From assembly GCF_025698545.1 (NCBI RefSeq), contig NC_068565.1, forward strand, positions 6,014,001 through 6,078,000: DNA of 64,000 nt, written 5' to 3'. Origin of the DNA: Gossypium raimondii. Lineage: Eukaryota; Streptophyta; Magnoliopsida; Malvales; Malvaceae. Under the pieces are notes generated by a model. The model saw only the letters and a list, made by a program, of their open reading frames with translations, had not been told where the DNA came from and searched no databases. This document shows, piece by piece, positions 1-11,345 of this stretch (position 1 is its first letter; every line of letters starts with the position of its first letter). The position numbers were made by a program, and so were the translations under genes.

Positions 1-300
1 TAAAAGATGAAAATGAACATTAAGATTGTTTACGTAATTCGACTTCTACGTTTGTGGGCCTTGCCTAGAGCAATGATTCACTGTTCTTTCTCATAAGTAC
101 AATCAATGATTTAAGTCCTAATATTGGTTTAACACTCACTAATTTAGTGACCTCAAAGTTGTACAAAGACTAAATTACTCTCCCACTGAACTTCTCCCTC
201 GAAAGCTTAGTTTTGCAATTCAAGAGACTCTATTGATTGCTTACAGAAACAATGCACGCATAAAACGTTTTTTGCTTGAACAATTTTGTACTCTTTTAAT
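1..300. repeat. Degenerate LTR-like repeat fragment
   Basis: No coding potential is visible. The order of short blocks (a 'ttacgtaattcg'-type start, 'cataagtacaa', 'aacactcactaat', then 'ccctcgaaagcttag') recurs in the same order near 58,140-58,335. This suggests two old copies of one dispersed element, probably a retrotransposon LTR edge. There are no termini or target duplication, and the copy may run off the left end of the window. Confidence 0.3.
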
Positions 301-1207
301 CTCTCGGTCTCTCTTTTACTCTTTTAACCTAGGCAAAACTTAAGTTTATATATTATTTATGTTTTGTTTACATTAAAGTTGTAGTCTAATTACTTTTCTA
401 TAAAGTAAAATAAAAAAACAACATAAGATAATACTTCTATAAGAATCTCAGTGCAATTTAAAGTCTTCAACTATAGAAAATGATTTTACTTATTCCACAA
501 GAAACCTGATTGAACTTGCAAGAAACCAATTTTCAAGTCTTCAATTCATGTTCACTCGGTCTTCATATGTTTGGCTTTATTCGTCCAAATATCTTCAAAA
601 TATTAGCCTAATATTTTTATTTAAAAATTTGCCAAACTCTGAAAATAGACAAGTAAAACAATAAAACGATATTACTGTCCACTATTTCAGGGACAACAAC
701 AACAGCATTAGATGTGACAACATGAACAAACTTTATTGTCTCCCCACCTTGTTCCTTGCTTTGGTGGAGCAATATCCTTTTCCTTACAAAGGAGCCTATA
801 TTCCAAGTTTGCCTTAATTGGTTGCCTGAGCTATACAACTCGGGAGAATGTTCTTTTCAAGCATTGGAAGACATAATGGACTTCAAACAGTGGATGGCTT
901 TAGTTTGAGACGAATCCTAAATTACTAATTCACTTCAAATAGTGAACGGAATTAGTTTGATTCGAATCCTAAATCACTAATTCGAGCATGATTTTTATAT
1001 ATAAAGTCTAGAACTATTTATAATCCCTCCTCAATCTTTAATTAGGAGAATAAGCACAATTCAACATGCTTAAATTCACGTCCTCCTACACTGACAATAT
1101 TGTCAATCCCAACCGAACTAAAATTCAATCAACATATTTGAGCATAATTTAAGTTAAATGTATTTACTTAGCATTAAATAACATATAATTAAATAATTTG
1201 ATATAAA
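301..1207. other. AT-rich spacer, nothing recognised
   Basis: I see no gene, RNA or clear repeat structure. Open frames on either strand are short and do not resemble proteins. Around 880-1000 a phrase of about 40 bases containing 'cctaaattactaattc' is repeated with changes. Confidence 0.5.
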
Positions 1208-1700
1208 TTGATGTGGTGCAATAATATGCATATATATGTATATATAACACAAATTGGTTTTGCATTAGTGAAAGAATATTATTTTTATGTCTATTTTATA
1301 GTTTGTGATTATCTCTTCTTTTAATGTCATCTCCAAGATTTAAACTTATATTTTCTATTAAGAATGCAAGGTATCAGCACTTATTGGTATTATATCCCCT
1401 CTTTTGTTCTTTGCTTACACTGGCAGCTCAGATTGGTTAATAATTTATGTGTTATTCTTAAGCTTTTCTTCAGAATATCTGTCTCATCTAGAGGGTATAA
1501 GAATAAACTTTTTTCTGTCATGGGAATCACTCGAACCTTTTCCACAAGCAAGATCAATTCTTCACTTAAAACTATGAACATCATAAATAAGTGTTATCAG
1601 AAAATAAAGATTTTACTACAAAAATTTCGTCTTTGCTTTCAGAAAAAATGGAAAAAAAAAACTGAAAAATCATGGATTTGTCACCTATTTAATCTCGGAT
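1208..1700 (+). pseudogene. Relic CNL leader and start codon (fourth array member)
   Basis: The stretch repeats, in order and with decay, the leader of the CNL copies. It has a 'gatgtggtgcaataatat' block near 1210, a 'cttttgttctttgcttaca' block near 1400 and a 'ccacaagcaagatcaattct' block near 1540. It then has 'gttatcagaaaataaag' and finally 'atcatggattt' at 1669-1679. The ATG at 1672 opens a frame of only six codons (M-D-L-S-P-I, stop). Downstream no NB-ARC or LRR coding sequence remains before the leader of copy A begins near 1776. I read it as the head of a deleted or unequally recombined CNL copy. It could instead be a short local duplication of the promoter alone. Confidence 0.55.
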
Positions 1701-1775
1701 AAAATTTTAGTGGGTTATGAGATAGGAGTAATTTTGTTGAACAGTGAATATGTAAAAGATCAAGAGCCAATGTAA

Positions 1776-2067
1776 ATTGATTGATGTGGTTCAGTGATAT
1801 ACATAATATATTAAAGCAGGAATTGGTCTTCCCTTTAGCGAACAAAGTTGATCGTGTTCCTCTTTTGTTCTTTGCTTCAAGCTTGCAGCTGGGAATGGTT
1901 AATAATTAATATGTTATTCTTAAGCTTTTGTGCAGCATTTTGAATCACTTAAACCCGTTCCACAAGCAAGATTAATTCTTTGTTTAAAACTTTGAACACC
2001 ATAAAGGGGCAATATCGATGTTATCAGAAAACAAAGATTTTATTTGCTTTGAATTAAAAAAAAAATC
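1776..2067 (+). promoter_or_regulatory. Promoter and 5' leader of CNL-A
   Basis: About 290 bp are near-identical to the segment in front of intact copy C (25,690-25,995) and partly shared with copy B. A TATA-like 'taatatatta' lies near 1803-1812, roughly 255 bp before the CNL start at 2068. The leader holds an upstream ATG at 2018. Its frame overlaps the CNL start out of frame and stops at 2117-2119. Confidence 0.5.
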
Positions 2068-2645
2068 ATGGATTTCTCAGCCATTTCATGTGTTGTCCAG
2101 ACTGTTGGGAGGTTGCTAACTCAGGAAGTCACATCGTTGATGGGCGTGAAGGACCAAGTTGAGGATTTGCAGAATGGATACAAAGTTTCCTGAAGGAGGC
2201 AGACGCGAGGAAAGTTGACGATGAGGTGGTGCGGACCAGTATTAATGAAATCAGAGAATTGGCGTATGATGCCGAAGATGTGATCGAGACTTTTGCTCTC
2301 AAAGTTGCACCTAGAAGGAAAGGAGGTTTCTCTAATGTCATCAAAAGATTTGCTCTGCCAAACCAACTGCGAGATTCAGAAAATCACAGCCAGAATCACC
2401 CAATTGACTCGCCGATTGCAAACCTATGATGTAAAACAGCCAAGGGATGGAGCAGGGTCAAGTTCTTCAAATCAAAGGCGAGAATTGAGGCGGCCTTATC
2501 CTCATCTTGTCGGAGATAACGTTGTTGGGTTGCATGATGATATCAAGAAGTTAGTGTCAATTCTTGTTGATGACGAAAGCAATTGCAAGGTTGTTTCCAT
2601 ATGCGGAATGGGTGGTCTTGGCAAGACCACTCTTGCCAAGAAAAT

Positions 2646-3159
2646 TGTTGGTGCAAAGAGGCAACAGCAAAACTGTTTTGAATTTTGCTTGGATAGCAAG
2701 CCTCGAGCCTTGATGAAGAAACAAACTCAGAAGCAAGAACAGAAACAAAATGCGAATGAAAACAAGATAAAAGAGAGAGTTTTTTGAATGAAAGGAGCTG
2801 ATATTTTTCATTAACTCATCAACAAGGCATCAAGCCATTACATATATCAGTCAACAAGTAAAACAAACAAGTAATCACCTAATCAACTACCTAACACCGC
2901 TAATTTGCATTGAAACTTACAAGATTAGCTTGTACAACTTGCATTGCTGATTTTTCAGTCAATCAATATCAAAACATTTACCTACTTAGTTCAACATGAA
3001 CTAGATTACAAAATAATCAAAATGCAACTAAAAAATGGCAAGTGGATCGGCAACTTCAAGCTTGTGCTTCACTCCCGCAGATCAACGTCGAATGCTGCTA
3101 CGTCATCTTGCATGGCCACCTTTGCATGGAAAGTGGTTGCATGGGAACTAACTTTAACA
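2646..3159 (-). repeat. Copia LTR (3' LTR in element orientation)
   Basis: This 514-bp terminal repeat is nearly identical to 7104-7613. It starts 'tgttggtgcaaag' and ends 'aactttaaca' on the plus strand. A purine tract on the minus strand (complement of 'ctcctcctt', 3160-3168) directly adjoins it and fits the polypurine tract that primes second-strand synthesis. Confidence 0.9.
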
Positions 3160-3399
3160 CTCCTCCTTAGTTTCTATGCTGGTTACACCTAGCTTCCTTT
3201 TAATTTTACAAATCTTGACACATTGAGTGCCTTGGTAAAAATATCCGCAATTTGCTCCTCCGAATTGCAATGAACCATTCGATTTCAAGAGCTTGTTCCA
3301 TCTCCTTATAACATGTAACTTGATATTGAAGTGCTTGGTTCTCCCATGGAAGATGGGATTTTTGCAATTGCAACAGCAGATTTGTTGTCACAAGAAATC

Positions 3400-4743
3400 T
3401 CTGCTTCTTCTTAGTTTTGGTTTAAATCGCCAAGATTTTTCTAAGCCATATGGCTTGATTCACAGCAGATGCAGCAACAACATATTCACCTTTGTTGATT
3501 GTGCCACCAGACTTTGTTTCTTAGAACTCCAAAAAACATGCCCGAGCCAAGGCTAAATGCATATCCGATGTACTTCTCATGTCATCACATGATCCACCCA
3601 ATCACTATCAACATAGCCTATCAACTTCATACTTTCAGCTCTTTTGAACATCACACCATGACTAATGGTGCCTTTGATGTACCTTAGGACTCGTTTAGCT
3701 GCTTGAAAATGCTGATTCTTGCAGCAATTCATGTATCTAGATATCACACTAACTGCAAACATAATATCTGGCCTTGTTGCAGTCAAATATAGTAGACTAC
3801 CAATGATACTCTTGTACATAGTCTCACAAACTGGTTCACCAGTTTCCTGTCTTGATAGTTTCATTCCAACAGCCATTGGTGTGCTTGTTGGCTTGCAGTT
3901 CTTCATTGAGAACTTGTTTAAGATCTTCATAGCAAAGGAACTCTGGCTGAGAAAGATTCCATTTGCTGTTTGCTTCACTTCCATTCCTAGGAAATAATTC
4001 ATTCTGCCTAGGTCAGACATCTCAAACATTTTCATCATTTTCTTCTTGAAATCATGTAGCATGTTCTTGTCTCCTCCAGTTACTAACAAGTCATCAACAT
4101 AGAGTGACAAGATAAGTTGAGTCTCAGCTGGATTTTTCTTCACATACAATGTTGGTTCACTGACACTCCTCTCGAATTCCAAACTGAGCAAGTAGGAATC
4201 AATTCGAGCATACCAGGCTCGAGGAGCCTGCTTCAGGCCATACAAGGCCTTTTTCAGCCTATACACCATGTGTTCTTTGCCAGTGATCACAAATCCTTGA
4301 GGCTGCTCGATGTAGATCTCTTCTTCCAAGAAACCATTGAGAAATGCAGACTTAACATCAAACTGATGAATGGTCCACTGATGTTGAGCAGCTAAGGCAA
4401 CTATCATTCTGACTGTGTCAAGCCTGGCTACTGGAGCAAAAGTTTCAAGGTAGTCCAGACCATACCTTTGGCTAAATCCTTTGACAACAAGCCTGGCTTT
4501 CAGCTTGTTCAGACTGCCATCTGCATTCTGTTTTGCTCGATAGACCCATTTTACTCCAATGGTCTTCTTTCCAGCAGGTTTATCAACCAGCTCCCATGTC
4601 TGGTTCTTCTCAATCATGTTGATTTCATCAACCATAGCCAGTTTCCAACCTTCATCTGCCTCAGCTTCTTCAAAACTACTAGGTTCTGCTATAGCAACTT
4701 GTGCTCTTTCATAAATCTCATCTAGGGGCCTTGTGCCTCTCAC
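3400..4743 (-). pseudogene. Copia reverse transcriptase and RNase H
   Basis: The frame at 3577-4743 gives 388 aa of Copia RT. It starts near 'EAEADEGWKLAMVDEI', carries FDVKSAFLNG and ALYGLKQAPRAWY, then the catalytic YVDDLLVTG, LSDLG-like MSDLGRMNYFLGMEV and finally ATRPDIMFAVSVISRY. It enters RNase H at YVDSDW and then loses frame near 3577. The remaining RNase H is legible, with single-base gaps, down to about 3210. The enzyme copies element RNA into DNA inside virus-like particles. This copy could not make one continuous protein. Confidence 0.85.
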
Positions 4744-4892
4744 AGCACATCATCAACATCCATCTCGGGACCAAGTCGCCGAGTTCAATTTTGATTAGGC
4801 ACCGTGTCTTCAAGCGACTTCGGTTCACTCTTTTCCCAATTCAAGAAGCCTTCTCATCAAAGATGACATCTCGCTCACTTGGACTTTGTTTG

Positions 4893-5758
4893 TCAAAGGA
4901 TCCAGACCCTATAGCCCTTCTTAACTGAGCTATAGCCTACTAGAACACCTGGTTGAGCCCTTTCAGAGAGCTTGTCTCTCTTTGCTGCTGGTATTTGTGC
5001 ATAACAAAGGCAACCAAACACCTTCATGTGTGCCAAGGAAGGCTTGAAACCAAACCAAGCCTCGAAAGGTGTCTTGGATGCAAGGGCTTTGGTAGGAAGC
5101 CTATTTTGAAGGTAGACAGCAGTGCTTACTGCCTCGGTCCATATGGTCTTGGGCAGTTTCTTCTCAAACAGCAGGCACCTGGCCATATCCATCAAGCTTC
5201 TGTTCTTTCTTTCTGATACCCCATTCTGCTGAGGTGTGTAGACATTTGTGAGTGGTGTTTGATACAAAGATCATTACAAATGGCTTGAAACTGAGTGAAG
5301 TGTACTCATGCCATTGTCGACCTTATCGATTTCAAACTTGCAACCTGCTTCGTCTCTACAGTAGCTTTTAAACTTCACAAACACTTAAGCTACCTCGACT
5401 TGTGTTTTAAGAAGAAAATCCAGCAAAACCTTGTAAAATCATCAATGAAGAGGATGAAATACATTTTTTTTGAGTGATTCATCCTCATCGGCCACATACA
5501 TCGAGTGCACCATTGCAGTCTTTCAAGAGCTCTCAAGTTGAATTTGTAAGAAATGGCGTCTTGCCTGTTTCCCCATCTCGCAAACTTCACACACATCATC
5601 ATGCTCCACTGAGCTGGTGAAGTTCTCTGCCAAGCCTTCTTTGGCCATTCGAGCCAATGATCTAAAGTTGGCATGCCCGAGCCTTTGATGCCAAAGTTTG
5701 GAATCATCAACAGAGGCTGTGTATGCTGACTTTGAGTCATTTGGCCAGTGCACCTCAA
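4893..5758 (-). pseudogene. Copia integrase, frameshifted
   Basis: Two minus-strand frames cover integrase. The segment 5758 to about 5390 contains ILFIDDFTRFCWIFFLKHK, holding the first catalytic Asp region. The segment 5267-4893 contains NVYTPQQNGVSERKNR, with the catalytic Glu, and continues to GCLCYAQIPAAKRDKL. Between them, 5270-5400 is recognisable integrase core in mixed frames with internal stops. The function in an intact element is insertion of the cDNA. This copy is broken. Confidence 0.8.
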
Positions 5759-7057
5759 AGCATTTGTCAGTCATTGTGACTGTCATAAGACTTGATCCAC
5801 TTGGATCAGTAATGTGGCACTGTTTGTCCTTGAACACAACAGAATAGCCTTTTTCGAGCAATTGAGCTATACTGAGAAGGTTTCTGTCAATCTCAGGCAC
5901 CAAAAGCACATTTGGAATAATTTTGTTGCCTGTAGGAGTACATATCAGCACCTCTCCTCTTCCTTCAGCCCTTATGAACTGACCATTTCCAACCTTGACC
6001 TTTGTTTTACAACTTCTATCCAAGGTTTTAAACAAGGAGGCATCTGGTGACATGTGGTTAGTGCAACCACTATCCAATAACCATCCTTTTGAGCATTTCT
6101 TCTCAGCAACTAAGCAAGAAACAAGAAAGACTTGCTCTTCTTGATCACATGTCCTCACCGCTCGAGCTTCAACCTTTGTTGTTGAAATTGACTCGCTGCG
6201 GCTTGGTTTTGTTTTGCAAACCCTCTCAACATGACCTTTCTTCTTGCAGATTGGCATCGTGATCCGCCTGAACCAGCATCTGTCTTCTGGATGACCTGGC
6301 CTCTTGCAATGTCTGCAGGGCTGGTCATTGCTCCTTGCAGCATCAGGCTTAGGCCTGCTTTTCCAAGGCTTTTTTCCTCTTGGAGCATTGATGCTCGAGG
6401 CTTCTTTGGCCTTGGCATTGAATGCACCTTCCTGGTGATCTTCAGCTCTGCTAGCTCTTCTTTGTTCCTGAGCATAAAAGGTGTTAATTAGCTCAGTCAA
6501 AGAGATGTTTGCAAGGTCTCTTGAGTCCTCTAGAGAGGATATCTTGGCCTCATATCTCTCAGGCAAAGTGGAGAGGACTTTCTCCACTATCCTTGCCTCA
6601 TCAAAGTGCTCACCAATGAGCCTTATACTGTTAACCACTGCCATGATTCTATCTGCATACTGCTTCACTGTTTCTTCTTCCTTCATCTTCAGATTCTCGA
6701 AATCCCTTCTTAAATTCAACAGCTGTTGTTGTCTTGTCCTCTCAGTGCCTTGAAACTCCTCCTTAAGCTTGTCCCAGGCCTGTTTTGGAGTCTCACAGGC
6801 CATAATCCTTGTGAAGATCACATCTGACACTGAGTTTTGGATGCAAGACATGGCCTTATGCCTCTTGGTTCTCTCATCAGCATGCTGCCTGATTTGAGCC
6901 ACTGTTGGATTGGCTCTTAGTGGCTCGTTCAACATCTGAGTTGACCACCTCCCAGATCAAAAGCCTGCAGGTAGGTTTTCATTTTGACCACCCATATGTG
7001 GTAGCCTTCTCCATTGAAGACTTGAGGTGCAGCTGGTGAAAAGTTTGATGAAGCCAT
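5523..7057 (-). pseudogene. Copia gag, protease and GAG-pre-integrase
   Basis: Gag starts at the ATG at 7057 and reads FNGEGYHIWVVKMKTYLQAF. A two-base gap near 6957 shifts frame, and a 470-aa frame continues to 5523. It has the gag body, a CCHC knuckle (C-x2-C-x4-H-x4-C in CRHCKRPGHPEDRC), the aspartic protease site WLLDSGCTNH and a GAG-pre-integrase segment (LWHQRLGHANFRSL). Gag packages the RNA and the protease matures the polyprotein. The start is chosen because it directly precedes conserved gag residues, about 45 bases inside the primer-binding site. Confidence 0.85.
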
Positions 7058-7088
7058 AGATTTGTATAACAGATCCCTTAAGAAGTAA

Positions 7089-7101
7089 GCTCTCGATACC
7101 A
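7089..7101 (-). other. Primer-binding site of the Copia element
   Basis: On the minus strand this reads tggtatcgagagc, two to three bases inside the LTR. It matches the tggtatcagagc class, which pairs with the 3' end of plant initiator tRNA-Met, except for one local rearrangement. It fixes the element's orientation as minus. Confidence 0.75.
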
Positions 7102-7103
7102 AT

Positions 7104-7613
7104 TGTTGGTGCAAAGAGGCAACAGCAAAACTGTTTTGAATTTTGCTTGGATAGCAAGCCTCGAGCCTTGATGAAGAAACAAACTCAGAAGCAAGAACAG
7201 AAACAAAATGCGAATGAAAACAAGATAAAAGAGAGAGTTTTTTGAATGAAAGGAGCTGATATTTTTCATTAACTCATCAACAAGGCATCAAGCCATTACA
7301 TATATCAGTCAACAAGTAAAACAAACAAGTAATCACCTAATCAACTACCTAACACCACTAATTTGCATTGAAACTTACAAGATTAGCTTGTACAACTTGC
7401 ATTGCTGATTTTTCAGTCAATCAATATCAAAACATTTACCTACTTAGTTCAACATGAACTAGATTACAAAATAATCAAATGCAACTAAAAATGGCAAGTG
7501 GATCGGCAACTTCAAGCTTGTGCTTCACTCCGCAGATCAACGTCAATGCTCTTCGTCATCTTGCATGGCCACCTTTGCATGGAAAGCTGGTTGCATGGGA
7601 ACTAACTTTAACA
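7104..7613 (-). repeat. Copia LTR (5' LTR in element orientation)
   Basis: This 510-bp partner of 2646-3159 has the same TG and CA ends. It is followed by the repeated target bases 'aaaat', after which the CNL-A coding sequence resumes exactly where it was cut. Confidence 0.9.
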
Positions 7614-8605
7614 AAAATATACCGCCATAGCCAAGTTAAAGGTCATTTCAATCACTTCGCTTGGGTATATGTTTCTCAACAATTCCAAAAAATAAGAGTT
7701 TGGAAAGACATTTTATCTAGTCTTCAAATTGGAAACACTGCTGACAGAGATGAAGAATTAGCGGAGAAGTTACATAACTTCTTGAAGGATAAAAAATGTT
7801 TGGTGATATTAGATGATATTTGGAGCATAGAGGCTTGGGATTGTCTTAAACCTGCATTTCCAGTTGCAATGAACACCAACAGCAAGTTCTTGCTCACCTC
7901 TCGGAACAAAGAGATAATTTCGCATGCAGATAGAAGAGGATACCTATATGAATTGCAGGGTTTAAAGGATGGTGAAAGCTGGGAATTATTTCAGAAGATA
8001 GCATTTTCTCAAGCACATTCTACAGGTACTTACTACTTAGTATCTTTATCTTATTTCTAATATATTATTCTACATTTATTTTTCCAAGTTATTTTATTTA
8101 TATTTTTATATTAAAAGTTATAAAGTACATCAAATTTTAACATTTACTTTTGAATGAAAGATTTATAAAAGGAATTATATTTGCATCAAAGTTCTCAAAA
8201 TTCAAAAATAAATTTATTTGTTTGAATAAAAATATGGGAGAATTTTAAAATCGATTGCTATGTATTTACATTTTGAGTAAAATGTGGGTAAATATTTGTT
8301 TGGGTAAAATGACAACTATTTTCAACAAATTTGTAAAGTTTAGATTAAAATTAGCGGCTAACTATGTATTTACATTTTAAATTAGTGATGACAAGAGCTA
8401 AATTCTAATGAATAAGACAACTATAGTAATTAAAAGTAATATGATTATCTTTTTGTGAATCTAGGTAGGTAGTAGTTTTAAATTTTATAGGTAGCATCTA
8501 CTCTTTTAATAAGTCTATTAAACGTAAAAGTTAATCACTAAATTCACTCTCGTATACCTAAACTAAAACTTCATTTAACTTTTGTTATTTTTAAAATTTT
8601 ATTTG

Positions 8606-8609
<4 letters not shown>

Positions 8610-8643
<34 letters not shown>
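8610..8643. repeat. (TA)n microsatellite
   Basis: About 17 uninterrupted TA units lie in the intron of CNL-A, just before the first MITE-like block. Confidence 0.95.
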
Positions 8644-8645
<2 letters not shown>

Positions 8646-8652
8646 CTTTATA

Positions 8653-9275
8653 GGGTTAATATGCATTTTGCCTCGTAACTATACCTCGTATCCGTTAAAC
8701 ATTTTAATTCGTCATGATGGAAGACTGGCATGGCACTTTTGTAGCTAATGAAACGTTGACACGTGCCACTCACATGTCATTCTCGTTATAGTGAAGTAAC
8801 AAAAAAAATTAAAAAAATTGTTTTAAAAATAAGAAAGAATAAAAATTTTAAAAACATAATTTTTTTATTTTTTATGTTTTTCAATTTTAATTTCAACTTT
8901 TATTGAATTTTAAATATTAAAAATTTCAAAAGTATAAATAATTTATTTCTTTTATTTTTCTATGTTTTTCAATTTTTGAAAATTTTTATTTTGAATTTTT
9001 AATATTAAAATTTCAAAAAATATAAATATTTTCAGTTCCATATTTTAAAATGTTTATAATTAATAATTTTAGAATTTTTAATATTTTATTAAAACTTTCT
9101 AATTTTAGATTTTAAAACAAATTTTAATATTTGTTTTTCTTCACTTGTAATATGAGAGTGATATGTGATGCCAATGTTTTATTGGCCTAAAAATGCCACG
9201 TCATACTTCTTTAAGAGTAAAGTATCTAATGGAATGAAACTACGGGTGGTATCTGTGAAGTTTTCTTTAAATGCC
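8653..9275. mobile_element. MITE-like inverted-repeat element, intron of CNL-A, copy 1
   Basis: Left and right ends are inverted versions of each other. The left has 'gccactcacatgtcattctc' and the right has its complement-like 'gagagtgatatgtgatgcc'. The outer ends 'ggttaatatgcattttgcc' and 'gggtggtatctgtgaag' also match roughly in reverse. The interior is A/T-rich without ORFs. Related blocks lie at 10006-10690 and, interrupted, at 16216-18345. The exact ends and target duplication are not clear. Confidence 0.55.
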
Positions 9276-10005
9276 ACGTCATACTTCTTTAAATTCATTG
9301 TAATTTTATTTTCATTTTGAAAAGGTTCTCACTATAAACTAAATAACTTAAACTTCAAAAATTATTTTTATTTAATTCTAGTATGTTTTTAAATTTTATT
9401 TTATTAAAATTATTGTAAAATTTTAAAATATATCCATATTAAAATCTTTTAAATTATTTATTTCTAATATTATTCTTCTTATTTTTATTTTTAATTTGTA
9501 AAATTCTAATAACACAATTTTTCTTAAATCATTTATTTATCCAAATAAAGTATTTACAAGCGTTAACACTTTGAATTGATTAATTCTAAAATCTAAAAAT
9601 TTTAAAATCTCATCCAAACACATTCTTAAAATAATTAAATATTATTAATACTTCATTATGATGGTTAGTTATGTATTTACATTTTAAATTAGTGATGACG
9701 AGAGAATAATAATAAGACAACTATAGTAATTAAAAGTAATAAGACTATCGCTTAGTGAGTCTAGGTATGGAGCAATTTTAAAACTTATGACCATCATCCT
9801 GCTCTTTTAATAGATCTACTAAATGCAAAAGATTAATTACTAAGCTTATTCTCATAGATATATTGAAAAATCAATAAAAGAAAAATACGACTACCCAAAC
9901 TAAAACTTAACAAAACAATGTTTTTGTTATTTTAATATGACTTAATCTTATTTGAAATTTGTAAGTTTTCATTCACTAAAAGATATTAATATATATATTA
10001 CTTTA

Positions 10006-10690
10006 TAGGATCAATATGTGTTTTGTCACTTAATTTTCGTTAAACACTTTATCCTAGAAAAATGGCGTGACAATTTTATAATTAATGAAACGTTGATACG
10101 TGCCACTCGCATCACATGCTACTTTCATTATAGTGGAGAAGAAAGAAAATATTACAAATTATTTTAAAATAAGAAAGAATATAAAATTTTAAAATTTTAA
10201 AAACATAAACATTTTTATTTTTAATTTTCTATGTTTTTTTAATTGTTTCAATTTTGAAATGTTTATTAAATTTTTAAATATTAAAAATTTCAAAAACATA
10301 AATATTTTCAGTTCCATATTTTTTAGATGTTTCTTTCATTACGGAGGGAGTAATTATTTCGGCTGGGGATTGCTTTTAAGCTGCTTCTTCTTTTATTTAT
10401 TTTGGCCTCTGTTTTTTTGGGATTTTGTTACTGCAGTTTTTTTGAATTAATAAGATCTGCAGCCAGATTTTATAAATATATATATATATTTATAAATAAT
10501 ATTTTTAGAATATTTTAATTTTTAGATTTTAAAATCATTTTTAATACTTGTAATAACAAGAGTGATATGTGATGCGGGTGCCACGTGCCCGTGTTTTACT
10601 AGGGTAAAAATGCCACGTCATACTTCCTTAATGAGCTAAGTATCTAAAAGAGTGAAACTACAGGTGGTACTGTGAATTTTTCTTTAAATT
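10006..10690. mobile_element. MITE-like inverted-repeat element, intron of CNL-A, copy 2
   Basis: It has the same block order as 8653-9275: 'gatcaatatgtgttttgtc', then 'acgtgccactcgcatcacat', an A/T-rich core, then 'gagtgatatgtgatgcgg' and 'acaggtggtactgtgaa'. The flanking intron is also similar at both places, so it may be a 1.3-kb tandem duplication inside the intron rather than two insertions. Confidence 0.5.
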
Positions 10691-11345
10691 AACTCGATTA
10701 TATATGAAAAATTATCATATATTTAAAGGATAAAATAACATTTTCTACCTAAGCCTTTGAATTTTTTTGGTCCATATTACTTTTGAAACTTAATGGTTAT
10801 TATAATTTGCACTCTAAACTTGGATTTAGTTAATATATGATAATGTGATATTGTCATTAGCTATATTTTTAAATTTTAGATTTTATATTATTTTTAAAAA
10901 TTTTCAAGTGATAACATAGTATAATCTTATAGTGTCAATAAAATCCGAGTTTAGGGATCAAATTAAAACAAATTGTCAAGTTCTAATGTAAATAAAAAGA
11001 TTTCAAGAATAAAATTGAAAAATATTGTCAAGTTCAAGACTATATCTAATAGTATATTTTGTTTAGTACTAAATTTCTGAATTTATTTATTATTTTGAGA
11101 AATTTTTATTTTAGTAAACTAAAAGAAATGTATTGATATAATACTTCCCCTCTATAATATATTGTCAACTTTAAAACTTAAAATATTTACTTAACTTACC
11201 TCCTTAATTTGTTATTTTATTATTAATAGTTTAGTAACTTAAATAATACAATTCGATGATATTAGCTACTCTTTCAAGATAGACTAAAATTTGATGATTA
11301 AAATAGAGAAGTAATTTGGTGTTCTTATTGCTTGTTATTTTACAG

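Larger units (their letters stand above)
2646..7613 (-). mobile_element. Full-length Ty1/Copia LTR retrotransposon
   Basis: The element is 4,968 bp and reads on the minus strand. Two LTRs (2646-3159 and 7104-7613) begin TG and end CA. They are flanked by the 5-bp target duplication 'aaaat' at 2641-2645 and 7614-7618. An initiator-Met-type primer site lies inside the right LTR and a purine tract inside the left one. On the minus strand come gag with a CCHC knuckle, protease (DSG), GAG-pre-integrase, integrase, reverse transcriptase (YVDD) and RNase H. That is the Copia order, with integrase before RT. The LTRs differ at only a handful of positions, mostly small indels near the right end, so the insertion is young. 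The coding region nevertheless has several small frameshifts: near 6957, over 5270-5400, near 4745-4890 and near 3577. The copy is probably non-autonomous, or the assembly has indel errors. Confidence 0.95.
8026..11345 (+). other. Intron 1 of CNL-A, repeat-filled
   Basis: The donor follows 'tctacag' at 8026 and the acceptor 'ttttacag' ends at 11345. The phase (after the first base of a Glu codon) matches copies B and C. The 3.3 kb contain a TA microsatellite and two related MITE-like blocks. The rest is A/T-rich with no coding potential. Confidence 0.8.

Noticed and set aside
1364..1702. 112-aa plus-strand frame
   Set aside because: It lies in the decayed CNL leader, has no family resemblance and no conserved counterpart in the other leaders.
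10259..10450. Hydrophobic 63-aa frame (Phe-rich)
   Set aside because: It is a chance translation of T-rich text within a MITE-like block of an intron.
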